From Pseudovibrio japonicus (GTDB lineage: Bacteria > Pseudomonadota > Alphaproteobacteria > Rhizobiales > Stappiaceae): DNA of 64,000 nt. The notes below the pieces were generated by a model that worked only from the letters and a program-made list of their open reading frames with translations, was not told where the DNA came from and did no database searches. This document shows, in pieces, positions 1 through 8,743 of the stretch. The stretch spans positions 620,001 through 684,000 of the forward strand of contig NZ_BMXE01000001.1 in NCBI RefSeq assembly GCF_014651595.1, in the 5' to 3' direction. The first letter of the stretch is position 1; each line of letters opens with the position of its first letter. Both the position numbers and the translations under genes were made by a program.

Positions 1-441
1 ACGGAAACGGGTGCCCTGCTCGACTACATTGCCGATCTTGCGCCTGAAGGCAGCCTGAAGCCGGATGACCCTTTCAAAGCTGCCAAGATGCGCGAGGCCA
101 TGTACTATCTGGCCTCCACCATGCATGTGAACCATGCCCACAGGCTGCGCGGCCACCGTTGGGCCGACAAGCAGGAAAGCTGGGATGATATGCGCGCCAA
201 GGTGCCGGAAACCATGAGTGCCAGCTGTGCCTATGTGGAAGAAAACCTGCTCACCGGCCCCTACGTGCTGGGTGAAACCTTCAGCGTTGCAGACGCCTAT
301 CTGTATGCGGTCAGCACATGGCTTGAGGGTGACAGTGTTGACATCCGCCAGTTCCCCAAGTTCCATGCGTTTCAGCGGCTCATGGAAGAGCGGAACTCTG
401 TGAAGGCAGTTAAAGCCGCCGCCATACTGGTCCAGGCTTAG
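1..441 (+). CDS. Glutathione S-transferase, C-terminal part (5' end outside window)
   Basis: The reading frame is open from base 1, upstream of the first ATG at 88, so this is the 3' part of a longer gene. The visible 146 residues are the helical C-terminal domain of a cytosolic glutathione S-transferase: a helix-rich stretch, then the characteristic segment LLTGPYVLGETFSVADAYLY, where 'SVADAYLY' is the GST N-capping box/hydrophobic staple region. GSTs conjugate glutathione to electrophiles or act as reductases in the cytoplasm; the N-terminal thioredoxin-like domain that would show the subclass is off the window. The product ends in a TAG at 439-441. Family call is firm, substrate unknown. 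Confidence 0.85.
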   Translation, partial: TETGALLDYIADLAPEGSLKPDDPFKAAKMREAMYYLASTMHVNHAHRLRGHRWADKQESWDDMRAKVPETMSASCAYVEENLLTGPYVLGETFSVADAYLYAVSTWLEGDSVDIRQFPKFHAFQRLMEERNSVKAVKAAAILVQA

Positions 442-508
442 GATTAATGCGGAGGCAGCTGTCCCGAAACTTCAGGGGCAGCTGCTGGTAATATACCGGA
501 GCTTCCGG

Positions 509-1231
509 CTACTGGCTTTGGTTCACTGCCCTGAATTCGATCTCTCCTTTATGCAGGAAGCAAGTTTTGGTGAAGGTGGTCAGGTCAACCGAGTTTGGCA
601 GGCGGATATCTGATAGGTCTGGCAATGGTTTCGCAGCAAGATCAAAGTTCCTGTGAACCTGCGAGATCATGAGGATTATATGGCCAGTGTTTCTTGTAAA
701 GTCCTTCAGCTCTGACAACTGCTCTGTAAGCTCTGGATTTTTGCGTTTCTGGTCCAGCAGCTGGAGGTAGTCAATGACAACCAGCGCCTTTTGCTGCGTG
801 TGGTGCAGCTGGTCTAAGACATAGCTGGCGCATATCTCATCTGAACAGTCCAGATTGAATGAACTGCTGATCTCTTCGGGTTTTCTGCCGAGCTGAGTGA
901 TGCGGTTGAGGACATCGGCTGGCGTGTATTCCAGCGTGAAGAAGTGGCTCTGCCATCCAGACTGGTTGGCTTGCAGGGCCAGCTCCAGCCCAAACAGGGT
1001 TTTGCCTTGCCCTGGCCGCGCTGCGATCAACACCAGATCACCGGGTTGCAGTTGTTTTAGCAGGTTACGGGCGTGGCCTGATGGCGACGTGGCTGACGAC
1101 AGATGGCTCCAGCTCTTGTAGCCTTCTTTTTGCGCCAGCTGGTCCAAGGCGGCGTGCAACGGAATACCGCTGTCGCGGGCCGCCAGTTTTGCTTGCCGTT
1201 TCAGCTTATAGATTGGGCTAGATAGCCTCAT
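509..1231 (-). CDS. Stand-alone DnaB-like RecA-fold ATPase with N-terminal Glyoxalase_8-like segment
   Basis: 240 residues. Residues 10-45 (KRQAKLAARDSG...YKSWSHLSS) look like the short helical segment seen in 'glyoxalase-related' (PF20066-like) proteins, where a small helical domain ends in a W-x-x-L motif. From about residue 55 it is the RecA-like core of a DnaB helicase C-terminal domain: Walker A ARPGQGKT (71-78), Walker B VVIDYLQLL (151-159), and an ISQVHR segment resembling the DnaB H4/sensor region near 194. It lacks the primase-interacting N-terminal domain of the true replicative helicase (about 450-500 aa), so it is not the replisome DnaB. It is probably a single-gene unit; the neighbours are unrelated. 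Function not known. A role in DNA or plasmid/phage biology would be guesswork. Confidence 0.75.
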   Translation of the reverse strand: MRLSSPIYKLKRQAKLAARDSGIPLHAALDQLAQKEGYKSWSHLSSATSPSGHARNLLKQLQPGDLVLIAARPGQGKTLFGLELALQANQSGWQSHFFTLEYTPADVLNRITQLGRKPEEISSSFNLDCSDEICASYVLDQLHHTQQKALVVIDYLQLLDQKRKNPELTEQLSELKDFTRNTGHIILMISQVHRNFDLAAKPLPDLSDIRLPNSVDLTTFTKTCFLHKGEIEFRAVNQSQ

Positions 1232-1596
1232 GAAAGAACCCTCTCTTCAGAGCATACCTTGCAACCCCTCCTTATGCGCTTGCTCGAACAGTGTGGTTCA
1301 GTTTCTTACGTCCTGCATGTGCACTGCTTCCCGAATGGAGGGCGGAGGCCCGGACTTAGCCTTGCAACAAGGATAGAAATCCGAGGCATGACAATCAAGT
1401 GCGGGTTACGCTTTTCAACATGCGGGGTGGGTGTTTTCAGGTTTGGTGCGGGATATACCGACCACTCACTTCAGTACGGAAAGCAAGGTCAACATGAAGC
1501 CAACGCTGACGCATTTGGGCAGAAGCGGATATTCAGACAGGTCAATCCATAGGTGATGCGGTCTGAATGGTGGTGATGACCTTCAGAATGAAGGCA
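1232..1596. other. 365-bp gap between the DnaB-like gene and the SDR gene
   Basis: It lies upstream of the DnaB-like gene and downstream of the SDR gene, so it should hold the promoter of the former. An open frame at 1259-1552 on the + strand has no family resemblance and no convincing ribosome-binding site. I see no RNA gene or clear repeat here. Confidence 0.4.
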
Positions 1597-2343
1597 TCAA
1601 TGAACCAGCCATCCTCCATCGACGGTCAATACTGATCCATTTACATAATCCGATGCGCTTGATGCTAAAAAAATAGCGGCGCCAACCATATCTTCAGGTT
1701 TGCCCCACCTTCCGAGCGGGATACGCGCAGCGATTTCATTATGGAGTTTGGGGTCTTCTACCAGCGGTTGGGTCATATTTGTTTCGACAAACCCCGGCGC
1801 TATGGCATTAACCAGGATGCCTTTCGCACCCCACTCATTTGCCAGAGAACGCGTCATACCAACAACGCCAGATTTTGCGACTGTGTAGGAAACTCCTTGT
1901 GGGCCACCCTGATATGCTACAATCGAAGAAATATTTATGATCTTTCCTTTTCTGCCAGAGTCGAATGCACTTTGTGCAAATTCTCGGCACAAGAAGAAAC
2001 TGCTTTTTAGGTCAACATCCAGTACATCATCCCAGTCTGGCTCTGAGAAATCTACAGCTGCGTTACGACAGTTTATGCCCGCACTGTTCACCAAGATATC
2101 GACTGGCATCACCTCAGAAGCGCTGCGTGCTGCCAAAATGGAATCTCTTAAATCCAGTTTCAGGTCACGGGCAGAACCGCCCGCCTGCCTGATCTGATCA
2201 ATCGTCGTATCAAGGGAGGCGCAATCGGCACAAATCACGTGTGCCCCGGCATGAGCCAAACCAATACTTATCGCCTGACCTATGCCCATAGATGCACCCG
2301 TAACGAGCGCAGTTTTGTTTTTCAATGAAAATAGATCGCCCAC
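1597..2343 (-). CDS. SDR family NAD(P)-dependent oxidoreductase (KduD/FabG-like)
   Basis: Classical short-chain dehydrogenase of 248 residues: Rossmann glycine motif TGASMGIG near the N-terminus, NSAG motif, catalytic Ser in NISSIVAYQGG, YTVAK (Tyr-xxx-Lys), and the C-terminal VDGGW signature. Overall it most resembles gluconate/2-dehydro-3-deoxygluconate 5-dehydrogenase (KduD/IdnO) and FabG-type enzymes; the substrate cannot be read from sequence. The open frame runs on to 2451, but the GTG at 2343 is preceded at 7 nt by AGGAG (2351-2355) and gives the standard N-terminus, so I take it as the start. It is divergent from the second SDR gene, about 128 bp away; both could share a promoter region. 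Confidence 0.85.
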   Translation of the reverse strand: MGDLFSLKNKTALVTGASMGIGQAISIGLAHAGAHVICADCASLDTTIDQIRQAGGSARDLKLDLRDSILAARSASEVMPVDILVNSAGINCRNAAVDFSEPDWDDVLDVDLKSSFFLCREFAQSAFDSGRKGKIINISSIVAYQGGPQGVSYTVAKSGVVGMTRSLANEWGAKGILVNAIAPGFVETNMTQPLVEDPKLHNEIAARIPLGRWGKPEDMVGAAIFLASSASDYVNGSVLTVDGGWLVH

Positions 2344-2471
2344 GAACTGGCTCCTAATAGTCAGGCGGGCCAAATAATACGTGTATTGAGGGTACCGCCA
2401 CATTCTATTAGCAAGCAGTATTGTTTGAAGAGTTTGTGCTAATGAAGGCACTCCCGATAAGGAGGCTTCCC

Positions 2472-3149
2472 ATGAAACTTGCAGTTACCGGAGCAAACCG
2501 AGGGATAGGTCTTGCACTCGTGAAAGAGGCCACCCAACGTGGATGTGAAACGCTCGCCTGTATCCGCTCTGAAGAAAATACGACGGCAGTTGAAGGCTTA
2601 AGCCAGGTCAGTGTTGCACTCGCTGATGTGCGCGACCCGATCGCCCTGAACAATGCCGCTCAATCTTTTGGCCCGCTCGATCTGGTGGTAGCCAACGCGG
2701 GCCGTTTCATTGGCCGTTGGGGGATTGAAGATCCGGCATATACTCCGGAGGCGTTTCAAGAAGTTCTCATGACCAACGTGGCTGGAGTGTTTTTTACTGC
2801 GCGAGCGTTTTTGTCCTACCTGACTAGTCCGGGTGGCAAGGTTGCAGTTATCTCGTCTTTCAGCGCATCAAACACGATTAAATGTACAGGGGATCGCTAT
2901 ATCTACCGCGCCTCCAAAGCAGCGGTAACCAATATTGCAACCAACCTCGCGGTCGAACTAGCAGAAAAAGGCATAGCGGTGGGCGCATACGATCCGGGGA
3001 GCGTGCAAACGGATATGTACGGCAAAAAACCAGGTGCAGAACTTTCCCCAAGCGAGGTTGCGAAACGCCTGATGGATCGGTTTGAAGCGCTTTCGATGAA
3101 AAACACCGGAGTCTTTGAGAATTATGCAGGTCGCAAGGTTCCGTACTAG
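2472..3149 (+). CDS. SDR family oxidoreductase (C-factor-like)
   Basis: 225 residues, an atypical short-chain dehydrogenase like the 'C-factor'/carbonyl-reductase-like group. It has TGANRGIG for cofactor binding immediately after the start, NAGRFIG, SSFSA with the catalytic Ser, and YRASK as the Tyr-Lys pair. The frame is open from 2421, but ATG 2472 has an ideal AAGGAGG at 2459-2465 and begins directly with the Rossmann strand MKLAVTGA, which decides the start. It is divergent from the neighbouring SDR gene. The physiological substrate is unknown. Confidence 0.85.
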   Translation: MKLAVTGANRGIGLALVKEATQRGCETLACIRSEENTTAVEGLSQVSVALADVRDPIALNNAAQSFGPLDLVVANAGRFIGRWGIEDPAYTPEAFQEVLMTNVAGVFFTARAFLSYLTSPGGKVAVISSFSASNTIKCTGDRYIYRASKAAVTNIATNLAVELAEKGIAVGAYDPGSVQTDMYGKKPGAELSPSEVAKRLMDRFEALSMKNTGVFENYAGRKVPY

Positions 3150-3201
3150 CTCAAAGTAAGAGCCTTGTGCCACTGGGCGCACAACAAACATTCACGTTTC
3201 A

Positions 3202-3233
3202 CTATCTAAATAGATAGCTGTTTCAAGCTATCT
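3202..3233. repeat. Two overlapping inverted repeats between convergent genes
   Basis: CTATCTA-AA-TAGATAG (3202-3217) and AGATAGCT-GTTTCA-AGCTATCT (3212-3233) share bases 3212-3217, so only one hairpin can form at a time. They sit between the SDR gene (ends 3149) and phaC (ends 3270), which converge. There is no T-run, so this is at best a weak terminator; it could also be a protein-binding site. Confidence 0.5.
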
Positions 3234-3269
3234 GGAGAGGCCCACGAATTTTATTGGGCATTTGAGTAC

Positions 3270-5162
3270 TCACTCCTGCAAGATATACTTTCCCGGTGCA
3301 TCGCAAAGTGGACTATAGCCGGCTTTAGGACAACCGAGCGGTGGGGGGGACGTTTTCTCCGAAGATTGTTCTAGTAACCATTGTTGCCAAGCTGGCCACC
3401 ACGAGCCTTCGTAACAGGGGGCAGTTTCGATCCAATTCTCCGGGGCCATGTAGCTCTTGCTGCCCTGACACTTTCTACAGTATTTTTGATATCTGCGCCC
3501 TTTATGCCCGGGTTCACTAACAATTCCCGCGTTGTGGCCACCGGACGTCAAAACAAAAGTAACTTCAGTATTCATATACAGATTGAGTTTGTAGACCGAA
3601 CGCCAAGGTGCGACGTGATCTCGCTGGGTTCCCACTGCAAATATGGGCACCTTGATATCTGTTAGGGCCACCGATCTTCCATCAACTTTATAGTGGCCTT
3701 CCGTCAGTTCATTATTCAGGTACAGCTTCCGTAAATACTCCGAGTGCATTCTAAAAGGCAGACGGGTAGCATCTGCGTTCCATGCCATCAAGTCGTTGAG
3801 GGGTCTTCGTTCCCCAATCAGATAGTCATGGATTATCCGGGACCAAACCAGATCATTGGAACGCAGCATATTGAAGGCACCGGCCATCTGCCCTTTATCA
3901 AGAAAACCTTGTTGCCACATAGAATCCTCGATAGCTGCCAGTTGGCTCTCATCAACAAACAGCATCAGCTCGCCCGCCTCTTCAAAGTCGGTTTGTGCTG
4001 CAAAAAGCGTTACAGTTTTCAAGATATCGGATTTTTCGCGTGCCAGATAGGCTGTCGCTATGGATAGGAGTGTGCCCCCAAGACAATATCCGGTCGCGTG
4101 GATCTTCTGTCCGGAAACAATTGATTGGATCACCTTCAGAGCATCCAACACACCCAGCTTCAAATAATTATCAAGACCTAGATTCCAATCGTCAGCATCT
4201 GGATTTCTCCAGGAAATCATGAAGACGGTATGGCCGTGATCAACCAGATATTTAACTAGAGAATTGTCTGGCGAAAGGTCAAGAATGTAATATTTCATGA
4301 TCCAAGCTGGGACGATGAGGATCGGTTCCGGATGGGTTTGCTCTGTCGTCGGGCTATACTGGATCAATTCCATCAGGTGGTTCCGGTAAATCACCTTACC
4401 GGGAGTACAGGCTACTTCTATGCCCTTGCGAAATTTCTCAGTTCCGGGAACTGGAGCCTCAGTCAAGATACGGGTGAAATCTTCAAGATAATTTTCGACC
4501 CCATTGAGAAGGTTCGCGCCGCCATCTTGTACTGTCTTGCGGACAACCTCAGGGTTTGTCCAGAGGCTGTTTGAGGGAGAGAAGACATCGAGGAGCTGCC
4601 GCGTGTAGAAGTTGACGATTTCTGTATGGTGGCGGGACACACCCTGAATATCGCGTGTTGATTGATCTACCCAGGACTCTGCCAAAAGAAAGCCCTGATA
4701 GTAGGCATTAAACGGCCATTCGTTCCATGCAGCATCTGTGAAACGGTAATCCTGTGGTCGAGGTTTAGCCACTGGCTCTATTTCCTCTTGCGAGGGACCT
4801 GTGACCTTTGCCCAATAGATAGATAGGAGAGCTAGTTTTTGGAGTGCACTCTCACTCAATTCAGTCTGCTTGGAAGGATAAATACTTAGGTGGGCAGCCC
4901 AATCAAACAAAGCCATGTTCAACGAAATAGGCGAGAGCCCGAATGTTGCCTTGCCGAGCCATGCATGGATAAGCCGATCCAGAGGGTGGGAGTGCTTAAT
5001 GCGCTGAACGTCAGTTGGTAGTGGTTTATGAGCACCGGTTATTTCCAGTGTACCGTTCGTCTCGATTGCTCCGTGGGGAACCTTTGATTGTTTGGCTCGT
5101 TTCGAATGCACACCATCAGAGCTTTTGCCCGATTTACGCACGTTTGCTTGTTCGTTTGCCAA
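3270..5162 (-). CDS. phaC: Poly(3-hydroxyalkanoate) synthase (class I type)
   Basis: 630 residues. PhaC polymerises (R)-3-hydroxyacyl-CoA into polyhydroxyalkanoate granules in the cytoplasm. It shows a PhaC N-terminal domain (about 100-270) followed by an alpha/beta-hydrolase core with the lipase-like box GYCLGGT, whose Cys360 would be the acyl-carrying nucleophile. The catalytic Asp lies in the GTQRDHVAPW segment and the His in GGHNAGIV. The start is an unusual TTG at 5162 with a GGGAG ribosome-binding site 8 nt upstream (about 5171). The first 60 residues are basic and low in conservation. It lies 115 bp downstream of the MaoC-Pta fusion gene on the same strand. phaA, phaB and phasin genes are not in the window. 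Confidence 0.93.
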   Translation of the reverse strand: MANEQANVRKSGKSSDGVHSKRAKQSKVPHGAIETNGTLEITGAHKPLPTDVQRIKHSHPLDRLIHAWLGKATFGLSPISLNMALFDWAAHLSIYPSKQTELSESALQKLALLSIYWAKVTGPSQEEIEPVAKPRPQDYRFTDAAWNEWPFNAYYQGFLLAESWVDQSTRDIQGVSRHHTEIVNFYTRQLLDVFSPSNSLWTNPEVVRKTVQDGGANLLNGVENYLEDFTRILTEAPVPGTEKFRKGIEVACTPGKVIYRNHLMELIQYSPTTEQTHPEPILIVPAWIMKYYILDLSPDNSLVKYLVDHGHTVFMISWRNPDADDWNLGLDNYLKLGVLDALKVIQSIVSGQKIHATGYCLGGTLLSIATAYLAREKSDILKTVTLFAAQTDFEEAGELMLFVDESQLAAIEDSMWQQGFLDKGQMAGAFNMLRSNDLVWSRIIHDYLIGERRPLNDLMAWNADATRLPFRMHSEYLRKLYLNNELTEGHYKVDGRSVALTDIKVPIFAVGTQRDHVAPWRSVYKLNLYMNTEVTFVLTSGGHNAGIVSEPGHKGRRYQKYCRKCQGSKSYMAPENWIETAPCYEGSWWPAWQQWLLEQSSEKTSPPPLGCPKAGYSPLCDAPGKYILQE

Positions 5163-5277
5163 AACGGTATCTCCCTCTCATTGGAAAGACGGCTTGGTTT
5201 AGGTTTTTTGTAGGCCGATAATGCGAAGCTCCGGGTGTCACTCCATATGATTGGTTGAGTTCTTGGCAAGAATGATA

Positions 5278-6687
5278 TCAGGTACTGCTGACAAACTCAT
5301 TTTTGCGACGCACATATAGTAAAGCAAGTGCGCAAGATGCTTTGCGCGTTATACCAATTCCTGCTGCTCTACTGGTTAAGATAACCGGAACGCGACCACC
5401 AACAACAATGCCCGCAGATTCAATTTCGAACAGGTAAGACATTTGCTTGTATAGCATATTGCCGGACTCAACATCCGGAACGACAATGATATCGGCATCA
5501 CCAGCAACCGGAGATTTGATGTCTTTGGCTGTTGCTGCTTCGGTCGAAATTGCATTGTCAAAAGCTAGAGGGCCATCAAGAACACCGCCGGTGATTTGGT
5601 CCCGCTCGGCCATTTTGCAGAGCGCTGTAGCATCCAGAGTTGAGGGAATATTTTCATCTACGGTCTCAACAGCAGAAACAATTGCTACTTTTGGCTCTCC
5701 CATGCCCAAGCTCAGGAATAGATCGATCGCGTTCTGAACGATATCCTTTTTCTGAGCCAGGTTTGGTCGGATATTGATGGCAGCATCAGTCAGGAACAAT
5801 GGTTTATGATAGGTGGGCGCGTCCACCATAAAGACATGGCTCATCCGTCGGCCCGTCCTTAGCCCTGTTGCAGTGGCAACGATTGGCTTCATTAATTCTT
5901 GCGTATGGATTTTGCCTTTCATGATGGCTTCAACTGAGCCCTGATGAACCAGCTCGACCGCTTTATCAGCAGCAGCGTGGCTGTGCACGGTGGAGATGAT
6001 TTTATAGGGCGACAGGTCAAAGTTTTCTGCGTCGGCAACGCGTCGGATTTTATCTTCAGGCCCGACCAGCACAGGGTCAATTAACCCCTCTTGCGCCGCA
6101 TCGATAGCGCCACCGAGCGAGTTTGCATCGACAGGGTGAACTACGGCGGTCTTTAGAGGCTTATAGTGTTCCTGCAATGCAATAAGTTGCTCATAACAAC
6201 TGCACCGCTCTTCTTTCAAAGCCAATTTGGGAAGTTTTATGCGCTTACGCCTTACTTTTTTTGTTGGGGCGAGGACTTCAGCCACGCCAACAATAATAGG
6301 TTCCCCGTGTTGATTAGAACAAACACAGTCAAGCGTAAGCCGTTTCTTCTCTTCATCCTTTTCCGTGACCGTAACCCTTGCAGAAATAGTGTCACCCACC
6401 GCTACTGGTTTTTGGAAGCGAAATGTCTGGCTCAGATATATTGTCCCAGGCCCGGGAAGTTCAGTACCTAATACAGTTGAGACGAGTGAGCCCCCCCACA
6501 TACCGTGAGCGATAATTTTATGGAACATGTCACTCTTGGCATAGTCTTCATCAACATGTGCGGGGTTCACGTCTCCCGACATCACAGCAAATATCTGGAT
6601 ATCTTGCTGCGTAAGTGTGTGTTGGACCTGGGCTGTGTCACCAATTTTGATTTCATCAAACGTTTTGTTTTCGATGTATCCGTTCAC
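5278..6687 (-). CDS. Bifunctional enoyl-CoA hydratase (MaoC) / phosphate acyltransferase
   Basis: 469 residues in two domains. Residues about 5-150 form a MaoC-like hot-dog hydratase (DVNPAHVDEDYA...HGMWGGSLVS, the hydratase 2 motif with Asp and His). From about 170 on there is a phosphate acetyl/butyryltransferase domain, which exchanges acyl-CoA and acyl phosphate. The start is GTG 6687, with AGGAGG (6695-6700) 7 nt upstream; the longer frame to 6792 adds 35 residues lacking similarity. Fusions of this kind occur in alphaproteobacteria, often with an acetate kinase, but none is seen here. Being upstream of phaC, the MaoC part could supply (R)-3-hydroxyacyl-CoA, which is an inference. Confidence 0.88.
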   Translation of the reverse strand: MNGYIENKTFDEIKIGDTAQVQHTLTQQDIQIFAVMSGDVNPAHVDEDYAKSDMFHKIIAHGMWGGSLVSTVLGTELPGPGTIYLSQTFRFQKPVAVGDTISARVTVTEKDEEKKRLTLDCVCSNQHGEPIIVGVAEVLAPTKKVRRKRIKLPKLALKEERCSCYEQLIALQEHYKPLKTAVVHPVDANSLGGAIDAAQEGLIDPVLVGPEDKIRRVADAENFDLSPYKIISTVHSHAAADKAVELVHQGSVEAIMKGKIHTQELMKPIVATATGLRTGRRMSHVFMVDAPTYHKPLFLTDAAINIRPNLAQKKDIVQNAIDLFLSLGMGEPKVAIVSAVETVDENIPSTLDATALCKMAERDQITGGVLDGPLAFDNAISTEAATAKDIKSPVAGDADIIVVPDVESGNMLYKQMSYLFEIESAGIVVGGRVPVILTSRAAGIGITRKASCALALLYVRRKNEFVSST

Positions 6688-6912
6688 TGACTGCCCTCCT
6701 AAACTATGAATAGCCAGCATCAAGGCCTGGCGGGGGTTTTGCTCAGTTGGTGTCCGCGTAACATAACATCGTATATTAACTCTTTTGATCACCTCTTAAA
6801 TGCAAAGGCGACAAGTATCATCGTTCGCCAGCCTCGTGGTTTGAACCCCCAAAAGTGGCGATCAACCTAACTCTGTCTTGATGTGTGGAATCGGGGACGA
6901 AGTTCAGCTCTC

Positions 6913-7062
6913 CTACACGCCGAGTTTCAGAACGACCTCAAGCAAGGTGTTGCGGAGGGATTGGACTTCTTCTTTCGTGAGGTTTTGGTAGATCACGCGG
7001 CGGTCGCCTGCCATGACGCTTTCCATGGCTTTTTCGACGGTGGTTTTGCCCAGAGGGGTTAG
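6913..7062 (-). pseudogene. Remnant: 3' end of a marR-family gene (duplicate of 8744-8893)
   Basis: These 150 bases align without gaps to the last 150 bases of the intact marR gene at 8744-8893, with 8 mismatches by eye. Translated on the minus strand it gives LTPLGKTTVEKAM...LKLGV and a TAG stop, the last 49 codons of the regulator. Seven mismatches are synonymous and one is a Ser/Thr change. The homology stops exactly where the acetyltransferase stop codon begins (7063-7065) and at the marR stop on the other side. No start or DNA-binding region is present, so it is a fragment and not a gene. Confidence 0.85.
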
Positions 7063-7539
7063 TCAGCCGTCAAATCGATAGATAACCTGTCTTACACCAA
7101 AGCGCTCAAGCTCGCGGAGGGGCTTCATGCCGAGCTTTTTGAGCAGATTGGTGGAGCGAGTGTTTTGGAGTTGGGTTTCGGCGAGCACCGACGAAATGCC
7201 AAGTTTCTGCATTGCTGTTGGCAGGAAGGTTCGGAGCGTTTCTTCAGCGTATCCCCGCCCCCAATGCTCGGGGAGGAATTCGTAGGAGAGCTCGAATTGG
7301 CTCGCATCATGGTATGGACTCACACCCAGAAGACCGAGGAACTCATTGGTTTGTCTGGAGCGAACTGATGCATGATACCCTTTCGTATCTAAAAAGAGTG
7401 TGCTGCACCGCGCCTTGATAGCTTCGTCACTCTGTTTGCCGCCAAGAAACCGTCTTGTGTGCTCGTTCGAAAACAGCTTAATGAGGTCGACTTTGTCAGA
7501 AAGGCTCGGCCTAACAAGGCGGCAGCGTTGTGTAATCAT
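7063..7539 (-). CDS. GNAT family N-acetyltransferase (RimJ/RimL-like)
   Basis: 158 residues with the layout of the RimJ/RimL-type GNAT group (Acetyltransf_3): an N-terminal RCRLVRPSLSD strand, a central LGLLGVSPYH beta segment, and the acetyl-CoA binding loop in HWGRGYAEETLRTFL, followed by the LQNTRSTNLLKKLGM helix typical of the family. It would transfer acetyl from acetyl-CoA to an amine of an unknown substrate. The ATG at 7539 has an AGGGAAG-type ribosome-binding site. The stop codon touches the marR fragment, so the gene may have arrived with, or been joined to, that segment. Confidence 0.85.
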   Translation of the reverse strand: MITQRCRLVRPSLSDKVDLIKLFSNEHTRRFLGGKQSDEAIKARCSTLFLDTKGYHASVRSRQTNEFLGLLGVSPYHDASQFELSYEFLPEHWGRGYAEETLRTFLPTAMQKLGISSVLAETQLQNTRSTNLLKKLGMKPLRELERFGVRQVIYRFDG

Positions 7540-7698
7540 ATACTCTTCCCTCGCATAGACGCCCGGTTTGAGTACAACCTAGGGAAAGTGTCGTGCAATC
7601 TCTGAAGTGAGATTTCTTTAAAAATCAGCCCTCACTATGAGGCAACGATATCTCTACCATTAAACTCGATCAATTCTTTGGGGGATTGGCCGCCTAGG

Positions 7699-8424
7699 TT
7701 ATCCTCCCGCCAAAATCTCCCTAGCTTGTTGAATATACTCCATCCAATCAAAAGTGCAGTCTCTGGTTCCTAATATTTTCGGCATACTAGAATCCCCATC
7801 AATGAATCTTAAACACAAGCCTGTAGGGGCGTCAGGGGACGCGTTACCTCCGATCCTTGCAACAAGTGATTTTAAAGGATAGGGCTTTTTCAGGAATACA
7901 ACTTCCCTCTGACCTTCATCATTAATATCATCTGTGTGAACAAAAAAACCACGTTGTGTAAGATCTAAGATTACCTCATCTGGGTGCCGGCCCGGAAGGT
8001 CACTTAGGTAACTTGCAAGTGCTTTTTCCGCGTCTTTAGATGATAGAAATATTCCAGCATTGAACTCGTGTTTATCTGGAAAGAACTCACCTACGAGAAG
8101 AAAATGATATTCTGCGTCTATTAATTTCCCAGTACTGGATCTCTCAAATAAAAAGGCATGCTCTTCACCTGTTTCCTCCACCTCGCCACAAGAAAACTTA
8201 AGCAATACATAACTATCGTCTCGACCTTTTTTTTGGTAGTTTTTCTGATCAACGTCACCGATACCGTCGGTTATTGCATCGAATGCAGTTAAATAATCAC
8301 TTGTATCAACCATTTGCCGAAAATGTCTGACATCTGCATCGTCGCACTCATCAGCATTGGCAATTCCAATACCCATCGCAACGACAAAAATAAGACTTAT
8401 CCAAGCAAGACCAATTCGCCACAT
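7699..8424 (-). CDS. Hypothetical secreted/periplasmic protein
   Basis: 241 residues that I do not recognise. The first 24 residues (MWRIGLAWISLIFVVAMGIG then IANA-DE) form a clear Sec signal peptide with a likely AxA-type cleavage before Asp/Glu. The mature part is acidic and holds four cysteines that could pair as disulfides: ECDD near the mature N-terminus, SCGEVEE in the middle, and CLRF and RDCTF near the C-terminus. There are no membrane segments after the signal. The DNA is noticeably more AT-rich than the flanking genes. It lies between the two copies of the marR 3' end, an accessory context. Confidence 0.6.
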   Translation of the reverse strand: MWRIGLAWISLIFVVAMGIGIANADECDDADVRHFRQMVDTSDYLTAFDAITDGIGDVDQKNYQKKGRDDSYVLLKFSCGEVEETGEEHAFLFERSSTGKLIDAEYHFLLVGEFFPDKHEFNAGIFLSSKDAEKALASYLSDLPGRHPDEVILDLTQRGFFVHTDDINDEGQREVVFLKKPYPLKSLVARIGGNASPDAPTGLCLRFIDGDSSMPKILGTRDCTFDWMEYIQQAREILAGG

Positions 8425-8743
8425 GAGATAGAACCCGCTAATTGACTAGCCAATCATAGTTCCGGCTAGTCTCATTATGAAAACGCTCAAAACACAGCAA
8501 CTCAACCCAGAACTTATTATTGGCTGTGAATTGGTCCCCGAAGTCTCCGTAGCTATAAATTAGCTCTGTTCTCGTTCACTATTTGACAGTTGATGATATT
8601 GCCATGGGGCCAGCGCGCGATGCTGATGTGGGGGCGCCGCTCTTTATGGCTGTTGCTCCAGCGAGTTGGAGAAGCTCGGTTTCACCAGCGAAATCCGACT
8701 CGGCAAGGTGACAGTGTTGTCTGATCCTTTGCCCTTCCGTCTC
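8425..8743. other. 319-bp gap between the secreted-protein gene and marR
   Basis: It holds the presumed promoter of the secreted-protein gene and the region just downstream of marR. I see no RNA, no strong hairpin and no insertion-sequence end. The right half is less AT-rich than the left, as if a junction lies in it. Confidence 0.35.

Noticed and set aside
1259-1552. 97-codon open frame in the gap after the DnaB-like gene
   Set aside because: No ribosome-binding site, no motif and poor codon pattern.
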